DNA from: Bacteroidota bacterium
Lineage (GTDB): Bacteria > Bacteroidota > Bacteroidia > J057 > JADKCL01
Reading direction: 5' to 3'
Assembly: GCA_016718825.1 (NCBI GenBank)
Contig: JADKCL010000004.1
Coordinates: 248,001-312,000, forward strand
DNA length: 64,000 nucleotides
In this document: positions 34,480 through 43,146 of the stretch, piece after piece
How the letters are laid out: each line of letters opens with the position of its first letter
Position numbering within the stretch: position 1 is the stretch's first letter
Made by a program: the position numbers and the translations under genes
The notes under the pieces: model-generated
Told to the model about the DNA's origin: nothing
What the model saw: only the letters and a program-made list of their open reading frames with translations
The model's database searches: none

Positions 34480-36732
34480 ATGAAAGAACGTTTTTCACCA
34501 CTAAAACTCTTGCTTTGCGGTTTGACGGTCGCAGGCAACCTGGCTCTGATGGCCCAGCCATGCACTACACCATCGGCGGTAACAGCCAGCCCCATGGTAA
34601 TTTGTCTGGGCGGGTCCTCTGACCTCAATGCCATTTCCACAGGAAACAACATCTCTTGGTATACGGTCCCTTCCGGTGGCGTTGCACTTGCAACCGTGGC
34701 GAGTGGGGCAAACTATACGGTAACACCCGGTGGCACGACGACCTATTATGCCGAAGGCGTTGCAGGAGGTTCATCAGGCACGCAAACCTTCAATTACAAT
34801 GGCAGTTCGCAGTCATTCACTGTCCCTTCAGGGATCTATTCGATTCATATTCTGGCCAAAGGGGCGAGAGGGGGAACCAACACGAACGACTCAACTTCCT
34901 GTGGCCTCATTGGTGGATTGGGCGGATCGGCTGAAGGCGATTTGGCGGTTACTCCTGGTGAAGTCTTGACAGTTTACGTCGGCGGCCGCGGAAAACCGGG
35001 ATCCGTGGGAGGATTCAATGGTGGCGGAATAGGTTGTTCCAATACCGCCACCTGCGCAACCGGCGGCGGCGCATCCGATGTGCGCCAAGGTGGTACCGCT
35101 TTGACCAACCGTGTCGTCGTAGCTGCCGGTGGAGGTGGCGCAGAATACTCTGCCTGCAACGGAGGTGGAGGAGCTGGGGGTGGACTGAATGGAAACAATG
35201 GAACCGAAAGCGGAACTTCCGTCAAAAATGGTAGAGGAGGAACGCCCTCCGCCGGAGGGATCGCAGGCGTAGGAAACTACAACGGGCAACCAGGCACCCT
35301 CGGACTTGGCGGAAATTCGGGCAATCACCCCAATGGGCATGCCGGCGGTGGCGGAGGCGGTTACTACGGCGGCGGGGGAAGCTCCGAAGACGGCCATGGT
35401 GGCGGCGGATCCTCTTACCTCGGCGGGGTAACCAATGGTGTCACCGCTACAGGGGTACAAACAGGTGACGGCCAAGTCGTATTTACTTGGATCGCCAGCA
35501 ATTGTACTCCTTCACCTCGGGTTCCTGTCACCGTTTCCCTTGACAATGTGGCTCCTACGGCAGTTTGCCAGCCCATCAGCGTGACCTTGGATTCCCAAGG
35601 AAATGGCAGCACAACCGCAGCAGCCGCCGACGGCGGAAGCACCGACAATTGTGCCGTCGATTCCCTTTCGCTCAGCCAAACGGCTTTTACCTGCGCCAAT
35701 GCCGGGACAAGCACAATCATCCTGACCGTATTTGACGGCAATGGAAACACCTCCACTTGCGCAGCATCGGTCACCGTAACCGGAGGCAATTTTGCCGGTT
35801 CCACATCGGTGGACACCACGAGCTGCGGCTACAATGTCTCCTGCGCAAATGCCAGCGACGGCGTCGCACATGCAGCAGGAAACGGTGGTTGTGCCGCATA
35901 TACCTACCTCTGGAGCAACGGGGCCACGAGCGCCACTGCAACCGGACTCGCCGCCGGCATGCATTACGTCACGATGACAGATGCGGGAGGCCTTACCTAT
36001 CTGGACAGCGTATGGCTTTCTGCACCACCTGCAATTCAGGTGACTGCCAATACGAGCCCCAGTTGTGCATTGAATGCCAGTGGAGGCATCAACATCTCGG
36101 TGGCAGGGGGCAATGACTGCTTGGGTTACACCTACCTTTGGAGCAACAGTGCATTGACGGAAGACCTCACCAATGTCGGCGCGGGGTCCTACTCCGTCAC
36201 GGTTACCGATGCATCAGGTTGCACAGGCACCCAATCGTTTACCGTCGGCGCATTGCCTGCTCCCGTCCCGACATTCACCCAATCGGGAAACCTCCTGACA
36301 GCTTCGCAAGCATGGCCCACCTACCAATGGTTGATGAATGGAAGCAACATCCCCGGTGCCACCAACATGACCTATACAATCGCGCAAACCGCCTCATATT
36401 CCTTGAGGGTCACCGACTCCGTCGGTTGCGAGGGAATCAGCGATACGACTACAGTCGTGGGTATCGATGCCCAAATGGGACAATGGTCCGACTTGGCGAT
36501 CTTCCCCAATCCGACAACCGGCCAATTCACACTGGAAACAGGAAATCCGATCGGCTTCCCTATTCAAGTCCTGATCCGGGACATGTTTGGACGCACCCTT
36601 CGAATGGAAAATCTCCAAGATTTGGGCCAACGGCAGACGTTTGACATCAGAAACTTTGCGGCAGGAAACTACATGGTGGAAGTCACTTCCGACTTGGGAC
36701 ACCGCAAGGTATTCCGGCTCGTGGTGCAGTAG
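34480..36732 (+). CDS. Large secreted protein: glycine-rich ALK/LTK-like domain, HYR, SprB-like repeats, T9SS domain
   Basis: 750 residues. After a signal peptide (ends near LMAQ) an Ig-like CHU/PKD-like region (about 25-90) precedes a glycine-rich domain (about 95-340): VTPGEVLTVYVGGRGKPG, GGGIGCSNTA, VVVAAGGGGAEYSACNGGGG and HAGGGGGGYYGGGGSSEDG, the pattern of PF12810-like domains of ALK/LTK receptors. Then a HYR-type domain (APTAVCQPISVTLDSQGNGS; GGSTDNCAVDSLSLS), two SprB-like repeats (YTYLWSNGATSATATGLAAG; YTYLWSNSALTEDLTNVGAG) and a type A T9SS domain (LAIFPNPTTGQFTLET). A surface adhesin or matrix protein is likely. Followed by a terminator. Confidence 0.85.
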   Translation: MKERFSPLKLLLCGLTVAGNLALMAQPCTTPSAVTASPMVICLGGSSDLNAISTGNNISWYTVPSGGVALATVASGANYTVTPGGTTTYYAEGVAGGSSGTQTFNYNGSSQSFTVPSGIYSIHILAKGARGGTNTNDSTSCGLIGGLGGSAEGDLAVTPGEVLTVYVGGRGKPGSVGGFNGGGIGCSNTATCATGGGASDVRQGGTALTNRVVVAAGGGGAEYSACNGGGGAGGGLNGNNGTESGTSVKNGRGGTPSAGGIAGVGNYNGQPGTLGLGGNSGNHPNGHAGGGGGGYYGGGGSSEDGHGGGGSSYLGGVTNGVTATGVQTGDGQVVFTWIASNCTPSPRVPVTVSLDNVAPTAVCQPISVTLDSQGNGSTTAAAADGGSTDNCAVDSLSLSQTAFTCANAGTSTIILTVFDGNGNTSTCAASVTVTGGNFAGSTSVDTTSCGYNVSCANASDGVAHAAGNGGCAAYTYLWSNGATSATATGLAAGMHYVTMTDAGGLTYLDSVWLSAPPAIQVTANTSPSCALNASGGINISVAGGNDCLGYTYLWSNSALTEDLTNVGAGSYSVTVTDASGCTGTQSFTVGALPAPVPTFTQSGNLLTASQAWPTYQWLMNGSNIPGATNMTYTIAQTASYSLRVTDSVGCEGISDTTTVVGIDAQMGQWSDLAIFPNPTTGQFTLETGNPIGFPIQVLIRDMFGRTLRMENLQDLGQRQTFDIRNFAAGNYMVEVTSDLGHRKVFRLVVQ

Positions 36733-36750
36733 CCTGTTCGGCAGCCTTTC

Positions 36751-36785
36751 AAAAAGCCCGCGGATTTCGGTTCGTGGGCTTTTTG
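36751..36785 (+). terminator. Intrinsic terminator
   Basis: AAAAAGCCCGCG...CGTGGGCTTTTT, stem about 12 bases, T-rich end, 18 bases after the stop at 36732. Confidence 0.85.
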
Positions 36786-36879
36786 TTTTGTTTCATAGGA
36801 GCTATTCTTTCGCAAATCCATCACGGGATCAATTCCTTGGGAAACTGACACCAGAGGACCCAAAACGACGCTACGGTCG

Positions 36880-37104
36880 TCAAGGGTCAGTTAAAAGGCG
36901 ATCAAATCCAAGTTGGTCTCCCACGACACTTACAACTTCCACCAAGCCTAAAACTCCCAACAGCGCATAAGCATCCTTCCAAACCTTTGGCGTTTCCCCT
37001 GCTGCCTTTCCGGGATTGTCACCTTCGAGGAATGCCTGCAAGGCTTCATCATTTCGATGGTAATAGCCGAATGGACTTGGTCCAAGGCCACCTTTGTACC
37101 GCAC
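36880..37104 (-). CDS. Small hypothetical protein downstream of the ABC ATPase
   Basis: 74 residues from a GTG at 37104, 18 bases after the ATPase stop and preceded by GGAGGT. Sequence MRYKGGLGPSPFGYYHRNDE... then AYALLGVLGLVEVVSVVGDQ suggests one hydrophobic segment. It reads like a real protein (no stop clusters, balanced composition) but is not recognised and could be a fragment of a longer ancestor. Confidence is limited. Confidence 0.4.
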   Translation of the reverse strand: MRYKGGLGPSPFGYYHRNDEALQAFLEGDNPGKAAGETPKVWKDAYALLGVLGLVEVVSVVGDQLGFDRLLTDP

Positions 37105-37121
37105 CTCCGATCTTCCACCCC

Positions 37122-37813
37122 CTACCGCCCATGGCTCACAATCTTCCCGTCGCTCATTTCGATGGTGCGGTCGCTTTGGCGGGCGAAGTCCAGGTCGTGG
37201 GTCACCGCGATGATCGTTTGATTGTACACCGTGCTCAATTCCTTGAAAATGTCGAACACGATCCCCGCATTTTTGCTGTCGAGGTTGCCGGTCGGTTCGT
37301 CGCCCATGATCATCAAGGGATCGTTGATCAAGGCGCGGGCAATGGCCACACGCTGCTGCTGCCCGCCGGAGAGCTTGCTCGCCTGCTTGAGCGCCTGATC
37401 CGCCAAACCCAACATTTCCAGCTTTTGGTAGGCCCGTTCCTCGATTTCCTTCCGCGAATATTTACCCAACTTCAAGGCCGGAATCATCACATTCTTCAGG
37501 CAGGTGAATTCGGGCAAAAGGTAGTGGAATTGAAAGACGAAGCCGATTTTTTCATTGCGAACTGCCGCGAGCCGGTCGAGCTTTTTGCCGCTGAGCACTT
37601 CGCCGTCGATCATCAAATTGCCTTCGTATTCGGTGTCCATGGTGCTCAGGATGTAGAGCAGGTCGATTTCCCGCAGCCGGATTTCCCCACAAGGGTGAGG
37701 AATTCGCCACGGTGCGCCTCGAAGCTGATGTCGTCGAGCACCTTGATCTTGACCGGATCAGTGAAATATTTCCCGATGCCCTTGGTCTCCAAAATGTTTT
37801 CGCGTGTGATCAT
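37122..37813 (-). CDS. ABC transporter ATPase (LolD/MacB type), frameshifted in Walker A
   Basis: From the ATG at 37813 the first 55 residues (MITRENILETKGIGKYFTDP ... LVGKSGCGKST) carry Walker A; they end in a false stop at 37646-37648. The second frame (to 37122) continues with LLYILSTMDTEYEG, the Q-loop VFQFHYLLPEFTCL, signature LSGGQQQRVAIARAL, Walker B LMIMGDEPTGNLDS and the H-loop VTHDLDF. One C is missing near 37662 (acctg expected as accctg), so the natural length would be about 230 residues. Overlaps the permease stop by 4 bases (ATGA). Drives substrate export with the permease below. Confidence 0.88.
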
Positions 37814-39063
37814 TTTCTGAAAATGGCTACAGGATCCACTTTTGCGGCTTTGCGTGCAGGTAAAAATCCTGCCAAACTGGTCACGATCAAGCCAAACATC
37901 GTGGCCATTCCGAAATACATGGGTTCGAAGCGAATCGGGAAATAACCGATGTCACCGCCGACATAAACCTTGGACAACAGCGTCACAATCAGGCTTCCCA
38001 AACCCCAGCCCATCATCACGCCGATGACGCCGATGAGCAAGGCCTGCATCATAAATATTTTGGTCACATCCCATCCGGAAAAGCCCATAGCTTTGAGGAT
38101 CGCAATGTCGTTCATCTTTTGCATGATGGTCATATTCAGGATATTGTAGATACCAAATCCGGCGACGAGCAAAATCGACATGCTGATACTGAAGGCCATC
38201 ACGCGGCGGATACGGTTGGCGGCCATGGCCGACGAATTGGCCGTTTCCCAGTCCTCGACGTCGTAACCCGTGGCGCTGCGCAGTTCCGGGATATAGGTTT
38301 TGGCCTTGTTGGCGTCCTTGACATTCACAAAAATGTCCGTAATATAACTTGGTCCTTGGCGCAGCAATTGTTGAGCCGTCGCAATATTGATATAGGCCTT
38401 GGTCTTGTCGATGCTCGTGATGCCGGTTTTGAAAATGCCGATCACCTTTAGATTCTTGGAAACGCCTACGGCGCTGCTCACCGTAATATTGTCCCCAACG
38501 CGTACGTTCAGCTTCTTGACAATTCCTTCGCCGAGGGCAATCCCGTCTTGTCGCGTTTCGATGGCTTTGATATCGCCCTCCAACATACTCGCCGTCAGGT
38601 TAAACATCGCATCCTCTTCCCGCACATCGACACCAGAAACACGGCCTGTCACTTGTGCTTGACCATTGTTGTAGAAGACATTGACGGCAACATCGGGCGT
38701 CACGGCGGTCACGTAGGGCAATGCCTTGATTTGCGCCATCACCTGATCCGGATTCACAATCTTCTTGCTCTGATTCGTGATTTTAGGGTTGAGAATGACC
38801 GCTGCCGAATTGCTGTCGCCCGCAGGCACTTCCGCAATGGGCGCACTCATCGCATCCTCGCGGTACACCCGCAGGTGCGGGACGGTCTTGAACAGCGATT
38901 CGGTCGAATAGCGGTCAAAGCCTTTCATCAGCGAATTCATGAAGATAAAGATGCCAATGCCCACCGTCACGCCCATTGCCGCCATCAGAATCTGACGCTT
39001 GCGGGTGACGAGGTGCGTGACCGCAATCTCCGAATTCACCTTGTGTTTGACATTTTTTTTCAT
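37810..39063 (-). CDS. FtsX-like ABC transporter permease (MacB/LolC type)
   Basis: 417 residues. The arrangement is that of a LolC/FtsX permease: one N-terminal helix (ILMAAMGVTVGIGIFIFMNS), a large periplasmic domain of about 220 residues with KLNVRVGDNITVSSAVGVSK and DIFVNVKDANKA, and three C-terminal helices (VMAFSISMSILLVAGFGIYN; FMMQALLIGVIGVMMGWGLG; YFGMATMFGLIVTSLAGFLP), ending PARKAAKVDPVAIFRK. It overlaps the ATPase start and the adaptor stop (4 bases each), so all are cotranscribed. Together with HlyD-type and TolC-type proteins it should form a tripartite mechanotransmission exporter. Confidence 0.9.
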   Translation of the reverse strand: MKKNVKHKVNSEIAVTHLVTRKRQILMAAMGVTVGIGIFIFMNSLMKGFDRYSTESLFKTVPHLRVYREDAMSAPIAEVPAGDSNSAAVILNPKITNQSKKIVNPDQVMAQIKALPYVTAVTPDVAVNVFYNNGQAQVTGRVSGVDVREEDAMFNLTASMLEGDIKAIETRQDGIALGEGIVKKLNVRVGDNITVSSAVGVSKNLKVIGIFKTGITSIDKTKAYINIATAQQLLRQGPSYITDIFVNVKDANKAKTYIPELRSATGYDVEDWETANSSAMAANRIRRVMAFSISMSILLVAGFGIYNILNMTIMQKMNDIAILKAMGFSGWDVTKIFMMQALLIGVIGVMMGWGLGSLIVTLLSKVYVGGDIGYFPIRFEPMYFGMATMFGLIVTSLAGFLPARKAAKVDPVAIFRK

Positions 39064-40169
39064 TTGAGTACGTCCGTAATGATGGCTTCACCTTCCTTCA
39101 ATCCTTCCAGAATTTCCACCCACTCACTCGAAACAAAGCCGGTTTTCACGACCTGTTTCACTTCGCCTTCCTCGCGTTTTACCCGCACGATATCGCCGTA
39201 AGTCAAGTAATTGCGGGGCACGACGAGCACCTGTTTGCGCTGCCCGGTCTCAATATTCGCTTCCAATTGCGTACCCGAAATCTTGAAAAACAGCGAATCG
39301 GTGAAGCTAGCCTCCACAAAAAACGATTGCGTTTGTTCGTCGAATGCAGGCCGTATCTCGCTGATTTTGGCCGCGATGCTGCGGTCATTGTCCACGTTCA
39401 GGCGCACCTGCGCAGGCTGACCCAACCGAATCTTGCTGATATTCCCTTCGTCCACACTGAGGCGGGCATGCAAGGTATCGGGCGTTCCGATTACCGCAAT
39501 CACTTCACCGCGGCGCACGAAATCACCCAGCTGCTTGAAGCGACGGTACACTTTTCCGGAAAGGATGGCCTTCACCGCATTGTTCCCCGCAAGCACTTGA
39601 TTGACATCACTTTGGGAACGTTGCACGACCACCTGCTGATTGGCTTGGCGCTTCAGGTTGGCGAGTTGCTGCTTGAGTGACTCCAAGTTTGCGCGGCTGC
39701 TGCTCAATGCAAGTTGCGTATTTTCATATTCCAGCTTGGAAACGCTTTTGCCTTCCCACAATTTGCGGAAACGCTCGACCTGCAATTCGTCCTGCTTGAC
39801 CTTGTCTTCCGCCGCCGTAATATTGGCCTCCACTTGCCGCAAGGCCGGCGCATCTGCAGCTGCATTGTCCTTGGCAATGGCGAGCAATTGCTGCGCACTC
39901 CCCGAACTGATCTTGTTTTGTGGGTTGTCGATCACGGCGAGGACATCGCCCGCCTTGACCAAATCACCTTCCTCAATGCCCAAAGCGATCAAATAACCAT
40001 CATTTTGGGCCGTGAGATTGTATTGATATTCGGGTTCCAAAATACCCGTCGCAAAGACAAACTCCGTAATGTCCCGGCGTTCAACCTTGCTCTCCTGCTG
40101 CTTCTTGCCGCAAGATGACAGCAACACCACCGCTGCTGCAAAAAATAGAATATTCAATTTTGATTTCAT
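39060..40169 (-). CDS. HlyD/MacA-like periplasmic adaptor lipoprotein
   Basis: 369 residues from the ATG at 40169; the extended start at 40196 is a TTG. A lipobox (AVVLLSSCGKKQ) indicates lipid anchoring. Barrel-sandwich halves (ILEPEYQYNLTAQNDGYLIA and AILSGKVYRRFKQLGDFVRR) flank a long helical hairpin (about 95-190, SAQQLLAIAKDNAAADAP; ANLKRQANQQVV), followed by beta-barrel elements (LHARLSVDEGNISKIRLGQP; VPRNYLTYGDIVRV). It bridges the permease to a TolC-family channel. Confidence 0.9.
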   Translation of the reverse strand: MKSKLNILFFAAAVVLLSSCGKKQQESKVERRDITEFVFATGILEPEYQYNLTAQNDGYLIALGIEEGDLVKAGDVLAVIDNPQNKISSGSAQQLLAIAKDNAAADAPALRQVEANITAAEDKVKQDELQVERFRKLWEGKSVSKLEYENTQLALSSSRANLESLKQQLANLKRQANQQVVVQRSQSDVNQVLAGNNAVKAILSGKVYRRFKQLGDFVRRGEVIAVIGTPDTLHARLSVDEGNISKIRLGQPAQVRLNVDNDRSIAAKISEIRPAFDEQTQSFFVEASFTDSLFFKISGTQLEANIETGQRKQVLVVPRNYLTYGDIVRVKREEGEVKQVVKTGFVSSEWVEILEGLKEGEAIITDVLK

Positions 40170-40242
40170 GTCTGACAAAAGGTATTCATTCTTCAAAAAG
40201 AAATGCGTCCGTCAAAACCATCACACCGCATCTCCAGATCCA

Positions 40243-40276
40243 AAACTGCTAACTGCTAATTACTATCCGCTAACTG
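40243..40276. repeat. gctaactgctaatta simple repeat at the tolC 3' end
   Basis: aactgctaactgctaattac, then tatccgctaactga, the reverse complement of the repeat at 30391-30421. It overlaps the tolC stop (40256-40258) and the last five residues of the protein (LADSN). Confidence 0.6.
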
Positions 40277-41623
40277 ATTCAACCCCAACTTATTCAACTG
40301 CAATTGCAAATTCCACTCCGCATTGATTTTGGACAGGATGGCATTGGTTTTATCGGTGAAAGCGGTCAGCAATTGGTCGAGCGACAATATGCCTTCGAGG
40401 TAATTGTTGCTGCTCAAGCGGTAATTTTCCTCCTTGAGTTTTGCAATCGATTCGGCGTTGACCAAGGCTTCCGTCGCTCTCCGAATTTCCAAATCCAATT
40501 GCTGATTTTGCAACGTTTCCTGCAAGGCAGCCTGCTCGGAATTGATCTCTTTGAGGCGCAGATTGATGCGGAAGTCCTCGGCTTGCGACCATAATTTTGT
40601 TTCCGTCGGCAGGGGAACGGAGAGCTTGAATCCAACAAATCGCGAATCGATCCAATCGGCGCTGTTGAACATTTTTTCGTTGCTGTTTTGCTGCCAATTG
40701 AAGCCCGCCACGATGGAAAAGGTGGGCAGGAAAGCCAAACGGTTGGCGAGCAATTCGGAGCGTTGCACGGCCGTGGCATAAGCGGCTTGCTTGCGCAACA
40801 ATTGGCTGTTTGCGGGGGTCGGATAGGCATTGGCTTCTACCGGTGCAAGGCGTTCGTACGTCAGGACCTCCTGCGGTGGCATCCCTAGCAATCCCTTGAG
40901 GCTCAAGATTTGCTGTGCCTTGCGTACTTCCAATTGCTGCACAAAATCGGACAAATTCGCACGGTTGACCTTGGCATTGTTGAGGTCCTGCAGCCGTCCA
41001 ATGCCGGCATCGAAGCGGTTTTGCACCAGGGAAACGATGCTGTCGGCCGCCCGCAAATTGGCTTCGGCTGCCTCCTGTTGAGCCGTCACCGAGCCGAGGT
41101 TGCAATATGTGGTCGCAATATTCTCGTGCTGATTGCGGCGATTGAGCGCATTGGTGGTGGCGGTCAATTCGGCACTCGAACGTGCGCTTCCGACACGGGC
41201 CCAAGTGCTGGGATTCACGACATCCAATTGCGGCGCGATGGAAGCGACATTTACAAATTGCTGTCCAAAAGTCACTTGCCGGAAGGTCCCGGCAGGCCCA
41301 CCAAAGATCTCCGCCGGCAGGAAGTTCACCGGCAACGCGAAGTTGTTGGTCGCGGTAACCGACGCAGTTCCGCGCAAATTCACCGTATTGGCGATGGCCG
41401 CAGCATTTTGGAGGCGAGCGAGTTCGGTTTGGGCATCGGCGCTTTTGGTGACCGCGCTATGGGCGTCGGCGTAAGTGAGCAGGTCATCCAAGGAATTGAA
41501 TTCCAAGCCCTGCGCCGACGCGGGTTTGGGTGCGAGCAAGAGCGCAAGAAGCACAGGCAAAAGGCCGAGCATCCGGATGCACTTTCTTTGGGGGGATGGA
41601 TTTTTCATCAGCATCGTAATCAT
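40256..41623 (-). CDS. TolC family outer-membrane efflux protein
   Basis: 455 residues; the start is chosen at 41623, with ATG codons also at 41614 and 41608 (MKNPSP...). Signal peptide ends near ASAQG. Two structural repeats of long coiled helices with short strands: SLDDLLTYADAHSAVTKSAD; NAAAIANTVNLRGTASVTAT; and QVTFGQQFVNVASIAPQL; then RNQHENIATTYCNLGSVTAQ and EALVNAESIAKLKEENYRLS. Typical of outer-membrane factors that form trimeric channels. It is first in the export operon; 86 bases separate it from the adaptor gene. The end of the coding region is altered by a simple repeat. Confidence 0.9.
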   Translation of the reverse strand: MITMLMKNPSPQRKCIRMLGLLPVLLALLLAPKPASAQGLEFNSLDDLLTYADAHSAVTKSADAQTELARLQNAAAIANTVNLRGTASVTATNNFALPVNFLPAEIFGGPAGTFRQVTFGQQFVNVASIAPQLDVVNPSTWARVGSARSSAELTATTNALNRRNQHENIATTYCNLGSVTAQQEAAEANLRAADSIVSLVQNRFDAGIGRLQDLNNAKVNRANLSDFVQQLEVRKAQQILSLKGLLGMPPQEVLTYERLAPVEANAYPTPANSQLLRKQAAYATAVQRSELLANRLAFLPTFSIVAGFNWQQNSNEKMFNSADWIDSRFVGFKLSVPLPTETKLWSQAEDFRINLRLKEINSEQAALQETLQNQQLDLEIRRATEALVNAESIAKLKEENYRLSSNNYLEGILSLDQLLTAFTDKTNAILSKINAEWNLQLQLNKLGLNQLADSN

Positions 41624-41730
41624 CGATTTCGATGCAAGCTTACGCGTCTCCCGTGCGGGTGCCTATTGTTATGTATGTGAAGCGGACAAAATCGCAAGTG
41701 AAGCGGACAAGGTTGGAGCCCGCGACACAA

Positions 41731-41977
41731 TGAGCCCGCGGCGTCCCGCCGCCAGGGCTATCCTGCAGCCAGCCTCCGGCTGAAAAATTCCGGAAATGTT
41801 GTACTCAGAAGCAAGTTGGGCCAAATTCACTGTATCACGATCATCGGTTTCGCCAGCCCGAGGCAGAAAATCAGAGGTCAATGAAAAGCTACCCAATGAT
41901 ACAACTTTCGCCAGCCGGAGGCTCCCGCTCGCGGGGCTGAATGCAGCGTCGGCGGTGAGGCCGGAGGCCTCCGCCTC
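41731..41977. repeat. RAYT-associated repeat unit A
   Basis: About 247 bases upstream of the transposase. Marker words: gcccgcggcgtcccgccgcc, cagcctccggctgaaaaatt, tttcgccagcccgaggcag, gaaaagctaccc and a closing gcagcgtcggcggtgaggcc then ggaggcctccgcctc. Units B and C share these in the same order. Contains internal hairpins (cccgcggcg/cgccgccagg; cagcctccggctg; ggccggaggcctccg). Confidence 0.85.
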
Positions 41978-42028
41978 TTTTTACAAAAATAATATCCATT
42001 TACTATTTATGTTCTCATTCAATCTAAT

Positions 42029-42036
42029 TATATTTG
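42029..42036 (+). promoter_or_regulatory. -7 box for the transposase gene
   Basis: TATATTTG, exact TAnnTTTG, 26 bases before the ATG at 42062. Confidence 0.45.
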
Positions 42037-42061
42037 CAATTCATCTAAAACCTTGAACCCA

Positions 42062-42592
42062 ATGGCAAAAGTCCCCTATACGATTTCGGATATTCCCTAC
42101 TTTGTTACCTTGACGGTCGTCGGCCACACGGATTTCTTCACGCGAATGGACTACCGTGAAGAAATCATTAAAAACCTTGAATTCTGCCAACGCAACAAAG
42201 GTCTGGAAATCTATGCGTACGTCCTCATGACCAACCACCTGCACATGATTGCAAAAGGAAAGGAAACCTCCCTCGGCGAGGCTTTACGCGATTTCAAAAG
42301 CTTTACCGCCAAGAAAATGATTGCCATGATGAACGAAAATCCCAAGGAAAGCCGCAGAGAATGGCTCCAAAGCAGATTTTCGTTCTTGTCGCGGATCCAT
42401 GCCCGCGATGCCCGCATTCAATTCTGGGCGCGAGACAATTATCCCGAGGAAATCGAAACTGATTGGTTCTTCCGTCAGAAAGAAGCTTACATCCATGAGA
42501 ATCCAGTTCGAGCTGGATTCGTGGCGCGACCGGAAGATTGGTATTTTTCAAGTGCAAGCCCAGACAGTCCGCTCACGGTTTGCAGGGTTTGA
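42062..42592 (+). CDS. REP-associated tyrosine transposase (RAYT, Y1_Tnp)
   Basis: 176 residues from the ATG at 42062. HUH nuclease: histidines H59 and H61 in MTNHLHMIAK coordinate metal, and Y144 in EAYIHENPVRAG is the likely catalytic tyrosine, in the RAYT context YIHxNPVRAGxVxxPEDWxFSSA. It is the IS200-related family that cuts single-stranded palindromic REP sequences. Here it lies between repeat unit A (41731-41977) and units B/C (42625-43146), which fits a self-mobilising REP cluster. No separate IS ends seen. Confidence 0.92.
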   Translation: MAKVPYTISDIPYFVTLTVVGHTDFFTRMDYREEIIKNLEFCQRNKGLEIYAYVLMTNHLHMIAKGKETSLGEALRDFKSFTAKKMIAMMNENPKESRREWLQSRFSFLSRIHARDARIQFWARDNYPEEIETDWFFRQKEAYIHENPVRAGFVARPEDWYFSSASPDSPLTVCRV

Positions 42593-42624
42593 GGGAGCGC
42601 AGAGCCCGTGGCCACCGCCTCATC

Positions 42625-42855
42625 GAGCCCGCGGCGTCCCGCCGCCAGGGCTATCCTGCAGCCAGCCTCCGGCTGAAAAATTCAGCAAATGTTGTACTTA
42701 GATGCAAGTCCCGGCCGCATTCACTGTATCACAATCATCGGTTTCGCCAGCCGGAGGCAGAAAATAGAGGTCAATGAAAAGCTACCCAACAACACAACTT
42801 TCGCCAGCCGGAGGCTGGGTGCAGCGTCGGCGGTGAGGCCGGAGGCCTCCGCCTC
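42625..42855. repeat. RAYT-associated repeat unit B
   Basis: Second copy of the unit, starting 32 bases after the transposase stop, with the same word order as unit A but with ggaggctgggtgcagcg in place of the longer unit A variant. Divergence is scattered point changes. Confidence 0.85.
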
Positions 42856-42858
42856 ATC

Positions 42859-43146
42859 GAGCCCGCGGCGTCCCGCCGCCAGGGCTATCCTGCAGCCAGC
42901 CTCCGGCTGAAAAATTCCGGAAATGTTGTCCTCAGAAGCAAGTTGAGGCTAATTTCACTGTATCACAATCATCGGTTTCGCCAGCCGGAGGCAGAAAAAT
43001 AGAGGTCAATGAGAAGCTACCCAATAACACAACTTTCGCCAGCCGGAGGATGGGTGCAGCGTCGGCGGTGAGGCCGGAGGCCTCCGCCTCATTGAGCCCG
43101 CGGCCTCCGCCTCAAGCTAACCGGCCTCCGCCTCAAGCTAACCACT
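42859..43146. repeat. RAYT-associated repeat unit C, joined to the lytTR 3' end
   Basis: Third copy, tandem to B with a 234-base period. It ends with a duplicated ggcctccgcctcaagctaac (two copies at about 43103-43141), the second of which contains the stop codon of the LytTR gene (43133-43135). Confidence 0.85.
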
